Source: Luteimonas fraxinea (lineage in GTDB: Bacteria > Pseudomonadota > Gammaproteobacteria > Xanthomonadales > Xanthomonadaceae). Taken from it: a stretch of 64,000 nucleotides of DNA. Positions 19,051 to 28,351 of this stretch are shown here, in pieces. Location: contig NZ_CP089507.1 in assembly GCF_021233355.1 (NCBI RefSeq), positions 496,001-560,000 of the forward strand. The letters run 5' to 3'. Every line of letters starts with the position of its first letter. Positions within the stretch are counted from its first letter, which is position 1. Both the position numbers and the translations under genes were made by a program. Under the pieces are notes generated by a model, which saw nothing but the letters and a program-made list of their open reading frames with translations, was not told the origin of the DNA and did no database searches.

Positions 19051-22000
19051 TCACAGGTCGATGCCGAAGCCGATGCCGGCCGAACTCTCGTCACCGCTGA
19101 AAGCGCCGCCGAGGCTGATCGACGCGCGCTCGCCGACCTTGCGTGCGTAGCCCAGCGACAGCGCGCGCTCGCCGCTCTGGAAGCCGGCACCCACTGCCAC
19201 GCGCCCGCGTGGGCTCTGCGTGCCGGCCGCGTTCGTGGCCATGTTGAGCATCGCCGCGCTCATCGCGCCCTGCTTGTCCATGCGGCGGTCGACATCGCTG
19301 AAGCGACGTTCGACATCGCCGCGATAGGCGCTGAAATCCTCGTTCCACGCCGCGAAGCGCTGGTCCGTATAGGCGTTCGCCGACGACAGCGTCTTCGTCG
19401 CCGTGGTGTCGGTGTAGGTGCGCGACTCGGCGACACTGGCCTGCACCTGCGCGACGTTGGCCGCATCGGTGGATGCCGTACCGGCGGCGACGTTGGTGAT
19501 CTGGCGCGTATTGCCTGCGCTGCCCACCGACACCGTGTTCGCACGATCGGCCACCGCGCCCTGGCCCAGTGCGACCGCGTTCTCCGCGGTCACCGATGCG
19601 CCCTGCCCGATCGCCGTTCCCGAGGCCGCGGACACCGAAGCGCCTTCGCCCACGGCCACCGCATTGGTCGCATTCGCCGAGATCGACGTATTCGCACCCA
19701 GCGCGGTGCTGCCGTCGGCGTGCACCTGCGCGTTGCCGCCGATCGCGGTGTCGTTGGGACCGTGTGCGTAAGCGCCGCCGCCGATCGCGACGCCGTTCTC
19801 GCCGTTGGCGGCCGCGCCGCTGCCGATTGCCACCCCGTTCGGGCTGTCGGCACCAACGCTCGCGGCGCCATCACCACCGATCGCCAGGCCCGGATCGCCG
19901 GCGCCGGTTCCCGGCGCCGCCTCGACTGCGCCGATGCGGGCATCGAGTGCGCCGATGCGCGCGTCGAGTGCGCCGAAGGCCGCGCCGATCGAGGTGTACT
20001 GCGTGCCCTGCAGCACATACCCCGGTGCGGAGATCGTGCCGAACGCGGTGACGGCGGCGCCGCCGCCGAGCACGTCGGCCACGCTCTGCAGCGCGGCGTG
20101 GACCTGTCCGCCGTTGACCGCATCGCGGCTGTCGATCGCCACTGCGCCCGCGGCGACATTGCCCAGACGCGTGCCGTCTGCACCGCCCAAGGACACGCTG
20201 TCGCGCTGCGCGGAGTCGTAGACCACCGCGTTCGCGACGATCTCGCCGACGTCGCCGATCCGCGTTTCGATGTCGTCGACGCGGACATTGGTCGCATGCA
20301 GCTGGCTGCCGTTGACCGCCTCGGTGCTGTCGGCCGACAGTTCGCCGGCGGCGACGTTCGCCAGCACGGTCCCGCCTGCACCTTCGAAGCGGACGCGGCT
20401 CTTGTCGGTGTCCTCGTAGCGCACGACGCCTTCGACCAGCTCGCCGACTTCACCCGCGACTGCCTTGAGCTGTCCGAGATTCACCGCATCCGTGTCTTCG
20501 GTGCCGGCCGCGACGTTGATGATCTGACGGGTGAAAGCCCCGGTCAGCGTGCCATCGTCTCCGTTCATCCACGGCTGCGAGGCGCCGACCGAGATCGCAT
20601 TGCCGCGATCGGCCAGCGAACCCATGCCGAGCGCGACGGCGCCGTCGTCGAGCGTCAGGGTGTGGTGCCCCAGCGCCAGCGCACCGCGACCGAGTGCCGC
20701 GCTGTAGGCACCGAGCGCGACCGAGAACGGTGCCGCCTCGCGCGTGCCGTCGCCGCCGAACTCCCATGGCCGGAACGCGCCTGCGTTGGCGAACGTGCCC
20801 AGCGCGATGGCGCCTTCACCTTCGGCCGTCGCCAGGAAACCGGCGGCGATCGACGTGTCGCTGTTCGCGTACGCACCGTTGCCCAGTGCCACCGACTGGA
20901 TGCCGGACGCGAAGCTGTTGTTGCCCAGCGCGGTGGAGAACATCACCCGCGCCTGCGCGTTGGCGCCAATCGCGGTCGCGCCCCAGTCCGAGGCCCAGGC
21001 GCCACCGCCAACGGCGGTCGCGTTCTCGCCGGATGCGCGTGCGCCGACACCCAGCGCGTGCGCCATCTCGCCGACCGCATCGGCGTTGTAGCCGAACGCC
21101 GTCGCCCAGAGTCCGTCGGCACTGCTGAACGCACCGACCGCCATGCTCGCCGGACCGCCACTGACCGCGGCCAGACCGATCGCGATGCTCTGGTCGCCGA
21201 GCGCCAGTGCATCGGTGCCCACCGCGATGGTGTTGAAGTTCGACGCTTCCGCATTGCGACCCAGGGCGAGCGCGTTGTCGGCCGATGCGAGGGCGTTGTG
21301 GCCCACGGCGAGTGCACCGTCGGCATATGCCGTCGCGCCCGCGCCAAAGGCGGACGCGCCGTAACCGATCGCCGTCGCCGTTTCGCCCGAAGCGGTCGCT
21401 TCTTCGCCCGCCGCGAATGCGCCTGCATCCTCGTCGGGATCGGCGCGACCGACCGCTGCGAAATACTTGTTCGACGCGGTCGCGTCCTCGAGTTGGCCGA
21501 GATTCACCGCGTCGGTGGCTTCGGTGCCGTCGGCGACGTTGATGATCTGCCGGGTGAACGCCGCGGTCTCCGTACCGTCGTAACCGTTGACCCAGGCCTG
21601 CGACGCACCGACCGAGATCGCGTTGCCGCGATCGGCGAGCGAGCCGGCGCCGAGTGCGACGGATCCGTCCTCCAGCGTCATCGTGTAATGGCCCAGCGAG
21701 AGCGCGCCCCGGCCCAGTGCCGTGCTGTAGGCACCGAGCGCGACCGCGAACGGCGCCGCCTCGCGCGAGCCGTCGCCGCCGAGTTCCCAGGGCCGGAACC
21801 CACCGGCGTTCGCGAAGTAGCCGAACGCCAGGCTGCCCTCGCCTTCGGCCGTGGACAGAAATCCGGCCGCGATCGATGCATCGCTGTTCGCGTACGCGCC
21901 GTTGCCCAGTGCCACCGACTGGATGCCGCGCGCGAAGCTGTTGTTGCCGACGGCAGTGGCGTACATCACATCCGCGCGCGCATTGGCGCCCAGTGCGGTC

Positions 22001-23232
22001 GCGCCCATGTCGCCGGCGAATGCCGTCCCACCGACCGCGGTGCTGTCGTAGCCGTTCGCGTTCGCGCCGACGCCGAGCGCATGCGCCATCTCGCCGACCG
22101 CATTCGCGTTGTAACCGAACGCGGTGGCCCACAGACCGTCGGCGCTGCTGAACGCACCGACCGCCATGCTCGCCGGACCGTCGCTGATCGACCCGAGGCC
22201 GATCGCAATGCTCTGGTCGCCGAGTGCCGTCGCATCGGTACCGATCGCGATGGTGTTGAAGTTCGACGCTTCCGCGTTGCGACCGAGCGCCATGGCGTTG
22301 TCGGCCACGGCGAGCGCGTTGTGGCCGATCGCCAGCGTGCCGTCGGCGTAGGCGGTCGCGCCCGCGCCATAGGCCGAAGCGCCGAAGCCGATCGCGGTCG
22401 CGGTTTCGCCCGCTGCGGTCGCTTCCTCGCCGACGGCCAATGCACCCGCGTCCTCGTCCGGATTCGCGCGCCCCACCGCGGCGAAGTACTTGTTCGAGGC
22501 GGTCGCGTCCTCCAGCTGCGCCAGGTTCACTGCATCGGTCGATTCGGTGCCGGCGGCGACGTTGGTCAGCTGACGCTCGTCATCCTGCTGGCCGAACGAC
22601 ACGGTGTTCGGGCGATGCGCGGAGGCGTTGCGACCGATCGCGACGCTGTCGGGCGCATCGGCCCACACCACTGCGTTTTCGCCCAGCGCGATGCCGCCCA
22701 GCGCAAAGGCGCGTGTGGCGCCGCCGATCGCGATGGCGTTCTGGCCGTCGGCCCAGGACTCGATGCCCAGCGCGACGCTGCCGCCACCACTCGCCCAGGC
22801 ATAGGACCCCAGCGCCGAGCTGCCGTAGCCAGAGGCAAACGTGCCGTTGCCGATCGCCGTCGCCTCGCCACCGGATGCAGTGGAATCGAAACCGACCGCG
22901 ACCGATACGCCACCCGACGCCGTCGCACCGGCGCCGACCGCCACTGCGCCCGATCCCGCTGCCGACGCGCCGTCGCCGCAGACCACCGCATCGCCGGTGC
23001 CGCCGGTCGTGCCGAGCACGTTGCCATCCGGGTCGACGCAATGCGCATCATCGGCGAACGCGACACCCGAGCCAGCGGCCAGGGCGACCAGCAGCGCAGC
23101 CTGTGCGAACACGCGTGGCGATGCGCCCGTCGTGCGACCCGCGATGCAGCCGCGACCACTGCGTGCGAGTTCGGAGGCGACCACCAGCTGTCCGGCCGCG
23201 CGGTTCCAGACCTTCCTGTAAATCCTGTTCAT
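19051..23232 (-). CDS. Trimeric autotransporter adhesin (YadA/Hia-like)
   Basis: The 1,393-residue protein starts MNRIYRKVWN, the extended signal (ESPR) of large type V secreted proteins, with cleavage after about residue 60 (SGVAFA). It then has a head built of many YadA-type repeats (AIG-x-x-A-x-A-x-G), HIM-like necks (NVAAGT-x-x-TDAVNL-x-QL, several copies), a short coiled stalk and the C-terminal YadA anchor (about 1325-1393, from MSAAMLNMA to IGFGIDL) that forms the trimeric beta-barrel. It should sit on the outer membrane and mediate adhesion or autoaggregation. A 341-residue unit is duplicated in tandem. The reverse strand also stays open for over 1,500 codons, an artefact of the repeat composition. 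Confidence 0.95.
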   Translation of the reverse strand: MNRIYRKVWNRAAGQLVVASELARSGRGCIAGRTTGASPRVFAQAALLVALAAGSGVAFADDAHCVDPDGNVLGTTGGTGDAVVCGDGASAAGSGAVAVGAGATASGGVSVAVGFDSTASGGEATAIGNGTFASGYGSSALGSYAWASGGGSVALGIESWADGQNAIAIGGATRAFALGGIALGENAVVWADAPDSVAIGRNASAHRPNTVSFGQQDDERQLTNVAAGTESTDAVNLAQLEDATASNKYFAAVGRANPDEDAGALAVGEEATAAGETATAIGFGASAYGAGATAYADGTLAIGHNALAVADNAMALGRNAEASNFNTIAIGTDATALGDQSIAIGLGSISDGPASMAVGAFSSADGLWATAFGYNANAVGEMAHALGVGANANGYDSTAVGGTAFAGDMGATALGANARADVMYATAVGNNSFARGIQSVALGNGAYANSDASIAAGFLSTAEGEGSLAFGYFANAGGFRPWELGGDGSREAAPFAVALGAYSTALGRGALSLGHYTMTLEDGSVALGAGSLADRGNAISVGASQAWVNGYDGTETAAFTRQIINVADGTEATDAVNLGQLEDATASNKYFAAVGRADPDEDAGAFAAGEEATASGETATAIGYGASAFGAGATAYADGALAVGHNALASADNALALGRNAEASNFNTIAVGTDALALGDQSIAIGLAAVSGGPASMAVGAFSSADGLWATAFGYNADAVGEMAHALGVGARASGENATAVGGGAWASDWGATAIGANAQARVMFSTALGNNSFASGIQSVALGNGAYANSDTSIAAGFLATAEGEGAIALGTFANAGAFRPWEFGGDGTREAAPFSVALGAYSAALGRGALALGHHTLTLDDGAVALGMGSLADRGNAISVGASQPWMNGDDGTLTGAFTRQIINVAAGTEDTDAVNLGQLKAVAGEVGELVEGVVRYEDTDKSRVRFEGAGGTVLANVAAGELSADSTEAVNGSQLHATNVRVDDIETRIGDVGEIVANAVVYDSAQRDSVSLGGADGTRLGNVAAGAVAIDSRDAVNGGQVHAALQSVADVLGGGAAVTAFGTISAPGYVLQGTQYTSIGAAFGALDARIGALDARIGAVEAAPGTGAGDPGLAIGGDGAASVGADSPNGVAIGSGAAANGENGVAIGGGAYAHGPNDTAIGGNAQVHADGSTALGANTSISANATNAVAVGEGASVSAASGTAIGQGASVTAENAVALGQGAVADRANTVSVGSAGNTRQITNVAAGTASTDAANVAQVQASVAESRTYTDTTATKTLSSANAYTDQRFAAWNEDFSAYRGDVERRFSDVDRRMDKQGAMSAAMLNMATNAAGTQSPRGRVAVGAGFQSGERALSLGYARKVGERASISLGGAFSGDESSAGIGFGIDL
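20460..22505 (-). repeat. Tandem 1,023-bp duplication inside the adhesin head
   Basis: Two consecutive 341-residue units both begin at DATASNKYFAAVGRA and end at ...VNLGQLE/K; they occupy about 21483-22505 and 20460-21482. The units share long identical stretches such as AEASNFNTIA and GAFSSADGLWATAFGYNA, with scattered substitutions. The duplication is therefore not brand new but is long enough for recombination to delete or add a unit, which would change head length. Confidence 0.85.
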
Positions 23233-23469
23233 CGTTCAACCCCTGGAGAATGAGACGGCATCGGCAGCCCGCGACGCCTGCCCGTGGGGCGCGTCGGTCA
23301 TGCCGTGAAATGGGTGTCGAATCCTGTCGACGGTGCGCGTCCCCCGAAGGCCGCGCCACGTGCTCGAAGGCACGCGCCGACACTAAGTTTCAATCGCGTG
23401 ACTTGTCACACTCAGAATCTGGCCGGATGATCACGACTTCTCACATTCCGTCTGCAGGCGGCTCCGACG

Positions 23470-24879
23470 ATGTCGTCCAGTCCGCCCGTTCCGCCGTTTC
23501 GACGCATCGTTTCGGGCTTCGGTGATCTCGCCCGATGGCTGCAGCGCGTGCCACTCGCCGAGCCGATGGATCGCCGCAATGCGGCGACCCTGCAGGTACT
23601 GTTCCTGTTTCTCGGCATCACGATCCCGCTGAACTGGTGGCGGCATGCGGCTGCCGGCATGGTTTCGCAGCAGTTGCAGACCTTCATGGCCGCCGATGTG
23701 GTCGCGGCGCTGCTGTGCTTTCCCTGCATCTGGCTGATCCGCCGCGGCTGGTTGCGCGGCGGCATCGCGCTGTTCGTCTGCGCGCAGCTCACCGCGGCCT
23801 GCATCGGCTACGTCACCACGGCGGTGATGTTCGACCAGAGCCTGCAGATCCTGTCGCTGGTGATCGCCGGGCTGATCCTCGGCCGCAAGGCCTTGTGGAC
23901 GGTGTTCCTGATGCTGCTGGCGGTGGCCACCATCGGTGTGCTCGTGCACGTACTGCCTGAAACCCGCACGGCGCAGGCGATGACGCGCGCGGCGGTGATC
24001 CTGCCGTCGTTCGTGATGAGCTATCTCGTCGTCACGCTGGTGCTCGACCGCATCATCGCGGCGTTGCGCGAGGCGCTGGCCGAATCCAAGGCGCGCGGCG
24101 TTCGGCTGGAGAACGAGATGCGCGAGCGCGAACGCGCGCAGGCGCAGCTGATCGAAGCGCAGAAACTCGAGGCCACAGGCCGACTCGCGAGCGGCGTCGC
24201 CCATGATTTCGACAACATCCTGTCTCTGATGTCGGCCTTCGCCAGCGAGCGCCATCGCGTGGACCCGTCGGCCTCCGCGCATGCGCGAGCGGACGCACTG
24301 GCCGACGCACTCGACGGTGTCGAGCAGGCCGCCGAACGCGGCATGGCCCTGACCCGCAAGCTGCTGACGTTCGCACGCCCGCTGCCGGCGAAGCTCGAAA
24401 CCGTGGAACTGGGCGCGGCGATCGATGCGCTGACGCCGATGCTGCGCCAGACCTTCGGGCCGGACGTGCGCGTGCACGTGCGGCGCAGCGAAGTACCGCT
24501 GCTGGCACGGATCGACCGCCACCAGTTCGATCTGATGCTGCTCAACATCGCCTCCAACGCCCGCGATGCGATGCCCGACGGCGGCCGTTTCGACGTGGGC
24601 GCAGCCGTGACCGGCGACGACGCTTTGGAAATCGTGTTGCGCGACGACGGCACCGGCATGCCCGAGGCGGTGCGGCAACGCATCTTCGAACCGTTCTTCT
24701 CGACCAAGCCGACCGGCAGCGGCACCGGGCTGGGCCTCGCGGTCGCGCACAGTCTGGTCAGCAGCGCCGGCGGCACGATCGCCGCCGACAGCGCGCCGGG
24801 CGCGGGTACGACGTTCCGTATCCGCCTGCCGCGCGTGGCGGCAGACGCGGGCGTTCACCGCATCGACGTCAGCACGTAG
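23470..24879 (+). CDS. Membrane sensor histidine kinase
   Basis: The 469-residue protein has about six transmembrane helices (residues about 35-200, including TLQVLFLFLGITIPLNWW and LILGRKALWTVFLMLL), with no large periplasmic loop. A coiled linker (about 205-235) leads to the H-box ASGVAHDFDNIL, with phospho-acceptor H245. The ATPase domain has NIASNARDAMPDGG (N-box), LRDDGTGMPE (G1) and GSGTGLGLAV (G2). The H-box reads DFDN where most kinases of this class have DFNN. It faces and overlaps the response regulator gene at 24855-25547 by 25 bases, so the two are probably cognate. The signal is unknown; the membrane-embedded sensor suggests an envelope or lipid-soluble cue. Confidence 0.92.
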   Translation: MSSSPPVPPFRRIVSGFGDLARWLQRVPLAEPMDRRNAATLQVLFLFLGITIPLNWWRHAAAGMVSQQLQTFMAADVVAALLCFPCIWLIRRGWLRGGIALFVCAQLTAACIGYVTTAVMFDQSLQILSLVIAGLILGRKALWTVFLMLLAVATIGVLVHVLPETRTAQAMTRAAVILPSFVMSYLVVTLVLDRIIAALREALAESKARGVRLENEMRERERAQAQLIEAQKLEATGRLASGVAHDFDNILSLMSAFASERHRVDPSASAHARADALADALDGVEQAAERGMALTRKLLTFARPLPAKLETVELGAAIDALTPMLRQTFGPDVRVHVRRSEVPLLARIDRHQFDLMLLNIASNARDAMPDGGRFDVGAAVTGDDALEIVLRDDGTGMPEAVRQRIFEPFFSTKPTGSGTGLGLAVAHSLVSSAGGTIAADSAPGAGTTFRIRLPRVAADAGVHRIDVST

Positions 24880-25547
24880 CCCTCGCCGTGCACGGCGAGC
24901 AGCGGCATCGGCTCGCCGCAGGCATCGGCGATCTTGCGCCGCAGGCGATAGATCAGCGTGTCGAGGCGATGCGGATCGAAGTCGTGGACGTTGTCGGAAA
25001 CCGCGGCGATCAGGCGATCGCGCGAGACGGTCTCGCCTTCCGCGCCGACCAGGCACTGCAGCATCCGGCGTTCGGATTTGGTCAGTGCCGCGCTGCCGCC
25101 GCCGGGTCCGATCAGGCTCCAGCCGTTGTCGGCCAGATGCCAGGCGGATGTCACCGTCGTCGCAGGGGCCACGCCCTCGTACAGGCGGCGCGCCAGGCTG
25201 TGCAGGGTGGCCGCCAGCAGGTCGATCTCCACCGGCTTGGACAGATACGCGTCGGCGCCTTCGTTGAGCCCGCGTACGCGGTCGGGCGTTTCGCGGCGCG
25301 CGGTCAGGATCACGATCCCCATCCGCGGATACCGCGCTCGCAGACTGCGCGCGACGTCGTAGCCACTGGCGTCGGGCAGGCCGACATCGAGCACGACGAT
25401 GTCGGGCACGTCGCGGCCGAGCAGCGTTTCCAGCTCCGCCGCGTTCGCCATCCCGTCGACGGAAAACCCGAAGTCGGCGAGGCGCGGCAGCAGCACGCGC
25501 TCGCGCAGCATGTCGTCGTCTTCGAGGAGCGCAATCTTCAGCGTCAT
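24855..25547 (-). CDS. OmpR/PhoB-family response regulator
   Basis: The 230-residue protein has a receiver domain with the acidic pocket LEDDD (residues 8-12), phospho-acceptor D54 in VVLDVGLPD, a Thr in ILTARRE and Lys in YLSKPVE. A winged-helix DNA-binding domain follows (about 130-228, with LTKSERRML, DTLIYRLRRKI and HGEGYVLTS). The start at 25547 (MTLKIALLED) is standard; a frame-compatible ATG eight codons earlier lacks support. The gene converges with the histidine kinase, overlapping by 25 bases, which means their transcripts are antisense at the 3' ends. The alkaline phosphatase gene starts 165 bases away on the other side, divergently, and could be a target. Confidence 0.93.
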   Translation of the reverse strand: MTLKIALLEDDDMLRERVLLPRLADFGFSVDGMANAAELETLLGRDVPDIVVLDVGLPDASGYDVARSLRARYPRMGIVILTARRETPDRVRGLNEGADAYLSKPVEIDLLAATLHSLARRLYEGVAPATTVTSAWHLADNGWSLIGPGGGSAALTKSERRMLQCLVGAEGETVSRDRLIAAVSDNVHDFDPHRLDTLIYRLRRKIADACGEPMPLLAVHGEGYVLTSMR

Positions 25548-25673
25548 CACCGGAATCCTGGACTCCGGCATACGTCGGGGGATCGCATCACCGGAGCCCC
25601 ACGATGTTAGCGCGTCGCCGCGTGCGCAGGGTCCGCGACCTGCGTCTGCCGCGAACGTGCAATGCAGGCCGGG

Positions 25674-25679
25674 CATAAT
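25674..25679 (+). promoter_or_regulatory. Possible -10 box (CATAAT) for the alkaline phosphatase gene
   Basis: CATAAT in an otherwise GC-rich stretch lies 34 bases before the phosphatase ATG, followed by a GCGCGG start-site-like run. No PhoB box (two CTGTCAT direct repeats) is recognisable nearby. Confidence 0.3.
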
Positions 25680-25712
25680 TGCGCGGCGTTTTTTACCGGA
25701 ATCCCCTGCCCC

Positions 25713-27413
25713 ATGCGCTTTCTGACTGCAGGCTTCGCCTGTTCGCTGACCCTGCTCTGCGCCGCGTGCGCGTCCTCCCGCAGCTCCACCGCCGGCCATG
25801 TCCGACCCATCAATGTGCCGCCGGCCGCGTCCCGCGCCGACGAGACCGCGCAGTGGTGGTATCGCAGCGGCGCTGCGCGCGCGGCCGGCAACGGGGCGAT
25901 GGGCGGCAACGCGAAGAATGTCATCGTGTTCCTCGGCGACGGCATGAGCCTGACCACGGTCGCGGCCGCGCGCATTCTCGAAGGCCAGCGTCTGGGCGGC
26001 AGCGGCGAAGAACACGCGCTGAGCTGGGAACGGTTCCCGGCAACCGGACTGTCGAAGACCTACAACACCGATTCGCAGACGCCCGATTCGGCCGGCACGA
26101 TGACCGCGGTCGCGACCGGCGTGAAGTCGCACATGGGCGCGATCGGCGTCTCGTCGGGCAAGCGCTTCGATTGCGAGGACAGCCGCCAGCGCCACGTGCA
26201 GTCCTGGCTGCGCCTGGCCAGTGATGCCGGTCTGGACACCGGCATCGTCACCACCGCGCGTCTGACCCATGCGACCCCGGCGGCGACCTACGCGCATGTG
26301 CCGGACCGCAATTGGGAGAACGATGTCGACGTGCCGGACGAGGCGCGCGCGCAGGGCTGCCGCGACATCGCCCAGCAGATCCTCGATTTCGCACCGGGCC
26401 GCGCGCCGAAGGTGCTGATGGGCGGCGGCCGCGGCATGTTCCTGCCCGCCGGCGTGCGCGATCCGGAATACGACGACAAGGTCGGCCAGCGCCTCGACGG
26501 CCGCGATCTGACTGCCGAATGGCTGGCCGCCAATCCCGGCGGCGCCTTCGTCTGGAACACCACGCAGCTGCGCGCAGCGAACGATGCCGATGCGGTCTTC
26601 GGCCTGTTCGAACCCGACCACATGCAATACGAGCACGACCGCAACCAGGGCGAGGACGGCGAGCCGGATCTGGCGGAGATGACCCGCGTCGCGATCGAGC
26701 GTCTGGCCCGCGACGGCAAGGGCTACGTGCTGCTGGTCGAGAGCGGACGCATCGATCACGCCAACCACGAAGGCAACGCCTTCCGCGCGCTCGACGAGAC
26801 CGTCGCGATGTCGCGTGCGGTGCAGGCCGCGGCCGAGGCGACGTCGGCTGAGGACACGCTGATCCTCGTCACCGCCGACCATTCGCATACGCTGAATTTC
26901 GTGGGCTATCCGACCCGCGGCAATCCGATCCTCGGCAAGGTGCGTGGCAGGGTCAGCGAGGACGACGATCCGAACGCCTACGCGCTCGACGCGACCGGTC
27001 TGACCTACACCACGCTGGTCTATGCCAACGGTCCCGGCTACATCGGCGCCAGCAACCAGCAGCCCGCCGGCCCCAAGGTCCACTATCACAAGCCCAGCAG
27101 CTTCGAGCCCGCGAGCGGCCGCCCGGATCTGCGCGAGGTCGACACCGAGCATCCGGACTTCATGCAGGAAGCGCTGGTGCCGATGCGCAGCGAATCGCAT
27201 GGCGGCGATGACGTGGGCATCTGGGCACGCGGCCCGGGCAGCGACGCGGTGCGCGGCACGGTCGAGCAGAACGTGATCTATCACCTGATCGTGCAGGCGA
27301 CACCCGCATTGCGCGCGCAGCTGTGCGCGACCGGCTATTGCAATGCCGATGGCGTTCCGGTCGACCTGCCAGCGATGACGCCGGTGGACGCGCCGGTGCG
27401 CGCGGCCGACTGA
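25713..27413 (+). CDS. Alkaline phosphatase (PhoA family) lipoprotein
   Basis: The 566-residue product starts MRFLTAGFACSLTLLCAACA; the CAAC lipobox places a lipid-anchored Cys at about residue 19. The alkaline phosphatase fold is complete: metal site NVIVFLGDGMS, nucleophile S126 in DSAGTMTAVATG, LVESGRIDHANHEGNAF for the second metal site and VTADHSHT plus SESHGGDDVGIWA for the remaining His/Asp ligands. It should release phosphate from monoesters in the periplasm. The divergent response regulator suggests phosphate- or stress-linked control, but no clear Pho box is seen. Cys residues near the C terminus (LCATGYC) may form a disulfide. Confidence 0.92.
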   Translation: MRFLTAGFACSLTLLCAACASSRSSTAGHVRPINVPPAASRADETAQWWYRSGAARAAGNGAMGGNAKNVIVFLGDGMSLTTVAAARILEGQRLGGSGEEHALSWERFPATGLSKTYNTDSQTPDSAGTMTAVATGVKSHMGAIGVSSGKRFDCEDSRQRHVQSWLRLASDAGLDTGIVTTARLTHATPAATYAHVPDRNWENDVDVPDEARAQGCRDIAQQILDFAPGRAPKVLMGGGRGMFLPAGVRDPEYDDKVGQRLDGRDLTAEWLAANPGGAFVWNTTQLRAANDADAVFGLFEPDHMQYEHDRNQGEDGEPDLAEMTRVAIERLARDGKGYVLLVESGRIDHANHEGNAFRALDETVAMSRAVQAAAEATSAEDTLILVTADHSHTLNFVGYPTRGNPILGKVRGRVSEDDDPNAYALDATGLTYTTLVYANGPGYIGASNQQPAGPKVHYHKPSSFEPASGRPDLREVDTEHPDFMQEALVPMRSESHGGDDVGIWARGPGSDAVRGTVEQNVIYHLIVQATPALRAQLCATGYCNADGVPVDLPAMTPVDAPVRAAD

Positions 27414-27526
27414 AGCCGACGCCCTTGATCCGTACGCGATCGGCCCGCCCGATCGCGTACGCAGCGTTCCACGCGCGACATCCTGCCTCGCCCGAAAGTA
27501 CGACGCGGCCCGCAGCATCGACGGGC

Positions 27527-27532
27527 TAAGCT
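27527..27532 (+). promoter_or_regulatory. Possible -10 box (TAAGCT) for the 3-hydroxybutyrate dehydrogenase operon
   Basis: TAAGCT followed by ggccgcatcc lies 33 bases before the dehydrogenase ATG. It resembles the TATGCT-type boxes noted before other genes in this window; no matching -35 box is evident. Confidence 0.28.
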
Positions 27533-27565
27533 GGCCGCATCCCCATTCGAAGCGGAGCGGCACCC

Positions 27566-28351
27566 ATGAATCGACTCGACGGCAAGGTCTGCGTGGTCAC
27601 CGGCGCGGCCAGCGGCATCGGCAAGCGCATCGCCGAGGTCTACGCGCAGGCGGGCGGCAAGGTCGTCATCGCCGATCTCAAGCTCGATGCGGCCGAAGCC
27701 ACCGCGACCGAAATCCGCAATGCCGGCGGTGATGCGCTGGCCGTGGCGATGGACGTCACCGACGAAGCACAGGTGGTCGACGGCATCGCCAAGGTCGTCG
27801 CGCACTACGGCCAGGTCGACGTGTTGGTGTCGAACGCCGGCATCCAGATCGTCAACAAGGTCACCGACTTCAGCTACGCCGACTGGAAGAAGATGCTCGC
27901 CATCCATCTCGACGGCGCGTTCCTGACCACGCGCGAGTGTCTGCGCGACATGGAAACGCGCAAGACCGGCGGCGCGATCATCTACATGGGCTCGGTGCAT
28001 TCGCATACCGCGTCCAAGCTCAAGGCGCCCTACGTCACCGCCAAACACGGCCTGCTGGGCCTGGCCCGTACGGTCGCCAAGGAGGCCGCGGCCTATGGCG
28101 TGCGCGCGAACGTGATCTGCCCGGGCTTTGTGCGCACGCCGCTGGTCGACAAGCAGATTCCCGAGCAGGCGAAGGAGCTCGGCATCAGCGAGGACGAAGT
28201 GATCCAGAACGTGATGCTCAAGGACACCGTCGATGGTGAGTTCACCACCGTCGACGACGTCGCCAATGTCGCGCTGATGCTGGCCGCGTTCGAGACCAAC
28301 GCGCTGACCGGCCAGAGCCTCGTGGTCAGCCACGGCTGGTACATGCAGTGA
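27566..28351 (+). CDS. bdhA: 3-hydroxybutyrate dehydrogenase (SDR family)
   Basis: The 261-residue short-chain dehydrogenase has the NAD-binding TGAASGIG (residues 12-19), the structural NAG of SNAGIQ, and the catalytic S143, Y156 and K160 in the GSVHSH...PYVTAKHG region. Family-typical [20 protein letters not shown] and the C-terminal [11 protein letters not shown] closely resemble bacterial D-3-hydroxybutyrate dehydrogenases, which oxidise 3-hydroxybutyrate to acetoacetate. The stop codon overlaps the GTG start of the patatin-like gene (GTGA), indicating translational coupling. With phaZ downstream it fits breakdown of polyhydroxybutyrate. A general SDR activity cannot be excluded. Confidence 0.9.
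   Translation: MNRLDGKVCVVTGAASGIGKRIAEVYAQAGGKVVIADLKLDAAEATATEIRNAGGDALAVAMDVTDEAQVVDGIAKVVAHYGQVDVLVSNAGIQIVNKVTDFSYADWKKMLAIHLDGAFLTTRECLRDMETRKTGGAIIYMGSVHSHTASKLKAPYVTAKHGLLGLARTVAKEAAAYGVRANVICPGFVRTPLVDKQIPEQAKELGISEDEVIQNVMLKDTVDGEFTTVDDVANVALMLAAFETNALTGQSLVVSHGWYMQ

Noticed and set aside
19900..23100. Repeat pattern in the adhesin that resembled a CRISPR array at first sight
   Set aside because: The periodicity is that of coding YadA-like head repeats, the repeats are not identical and spacer lengths follow the protein repeat; no cas genes are present.
18646..23253. A plus-strand open frame of more than 1,500 codons opposite the adhesin
   Set aside because: It is the mirror of the adhesin's repeats: the frame is rich in Arg and Ala without any domain, has no ribosome-binding site and no start context. 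The minus strand gives a full signal, repeats and anchor.
24855..27563. A minus-strand extension of the response regulator to about 900 residues, opposite the phosphatase
   Set aside because: The sequence before MTLKIALLED is low-complexity and antisense to the alkaline phosphatase; the regulator is complete at 230 residues.
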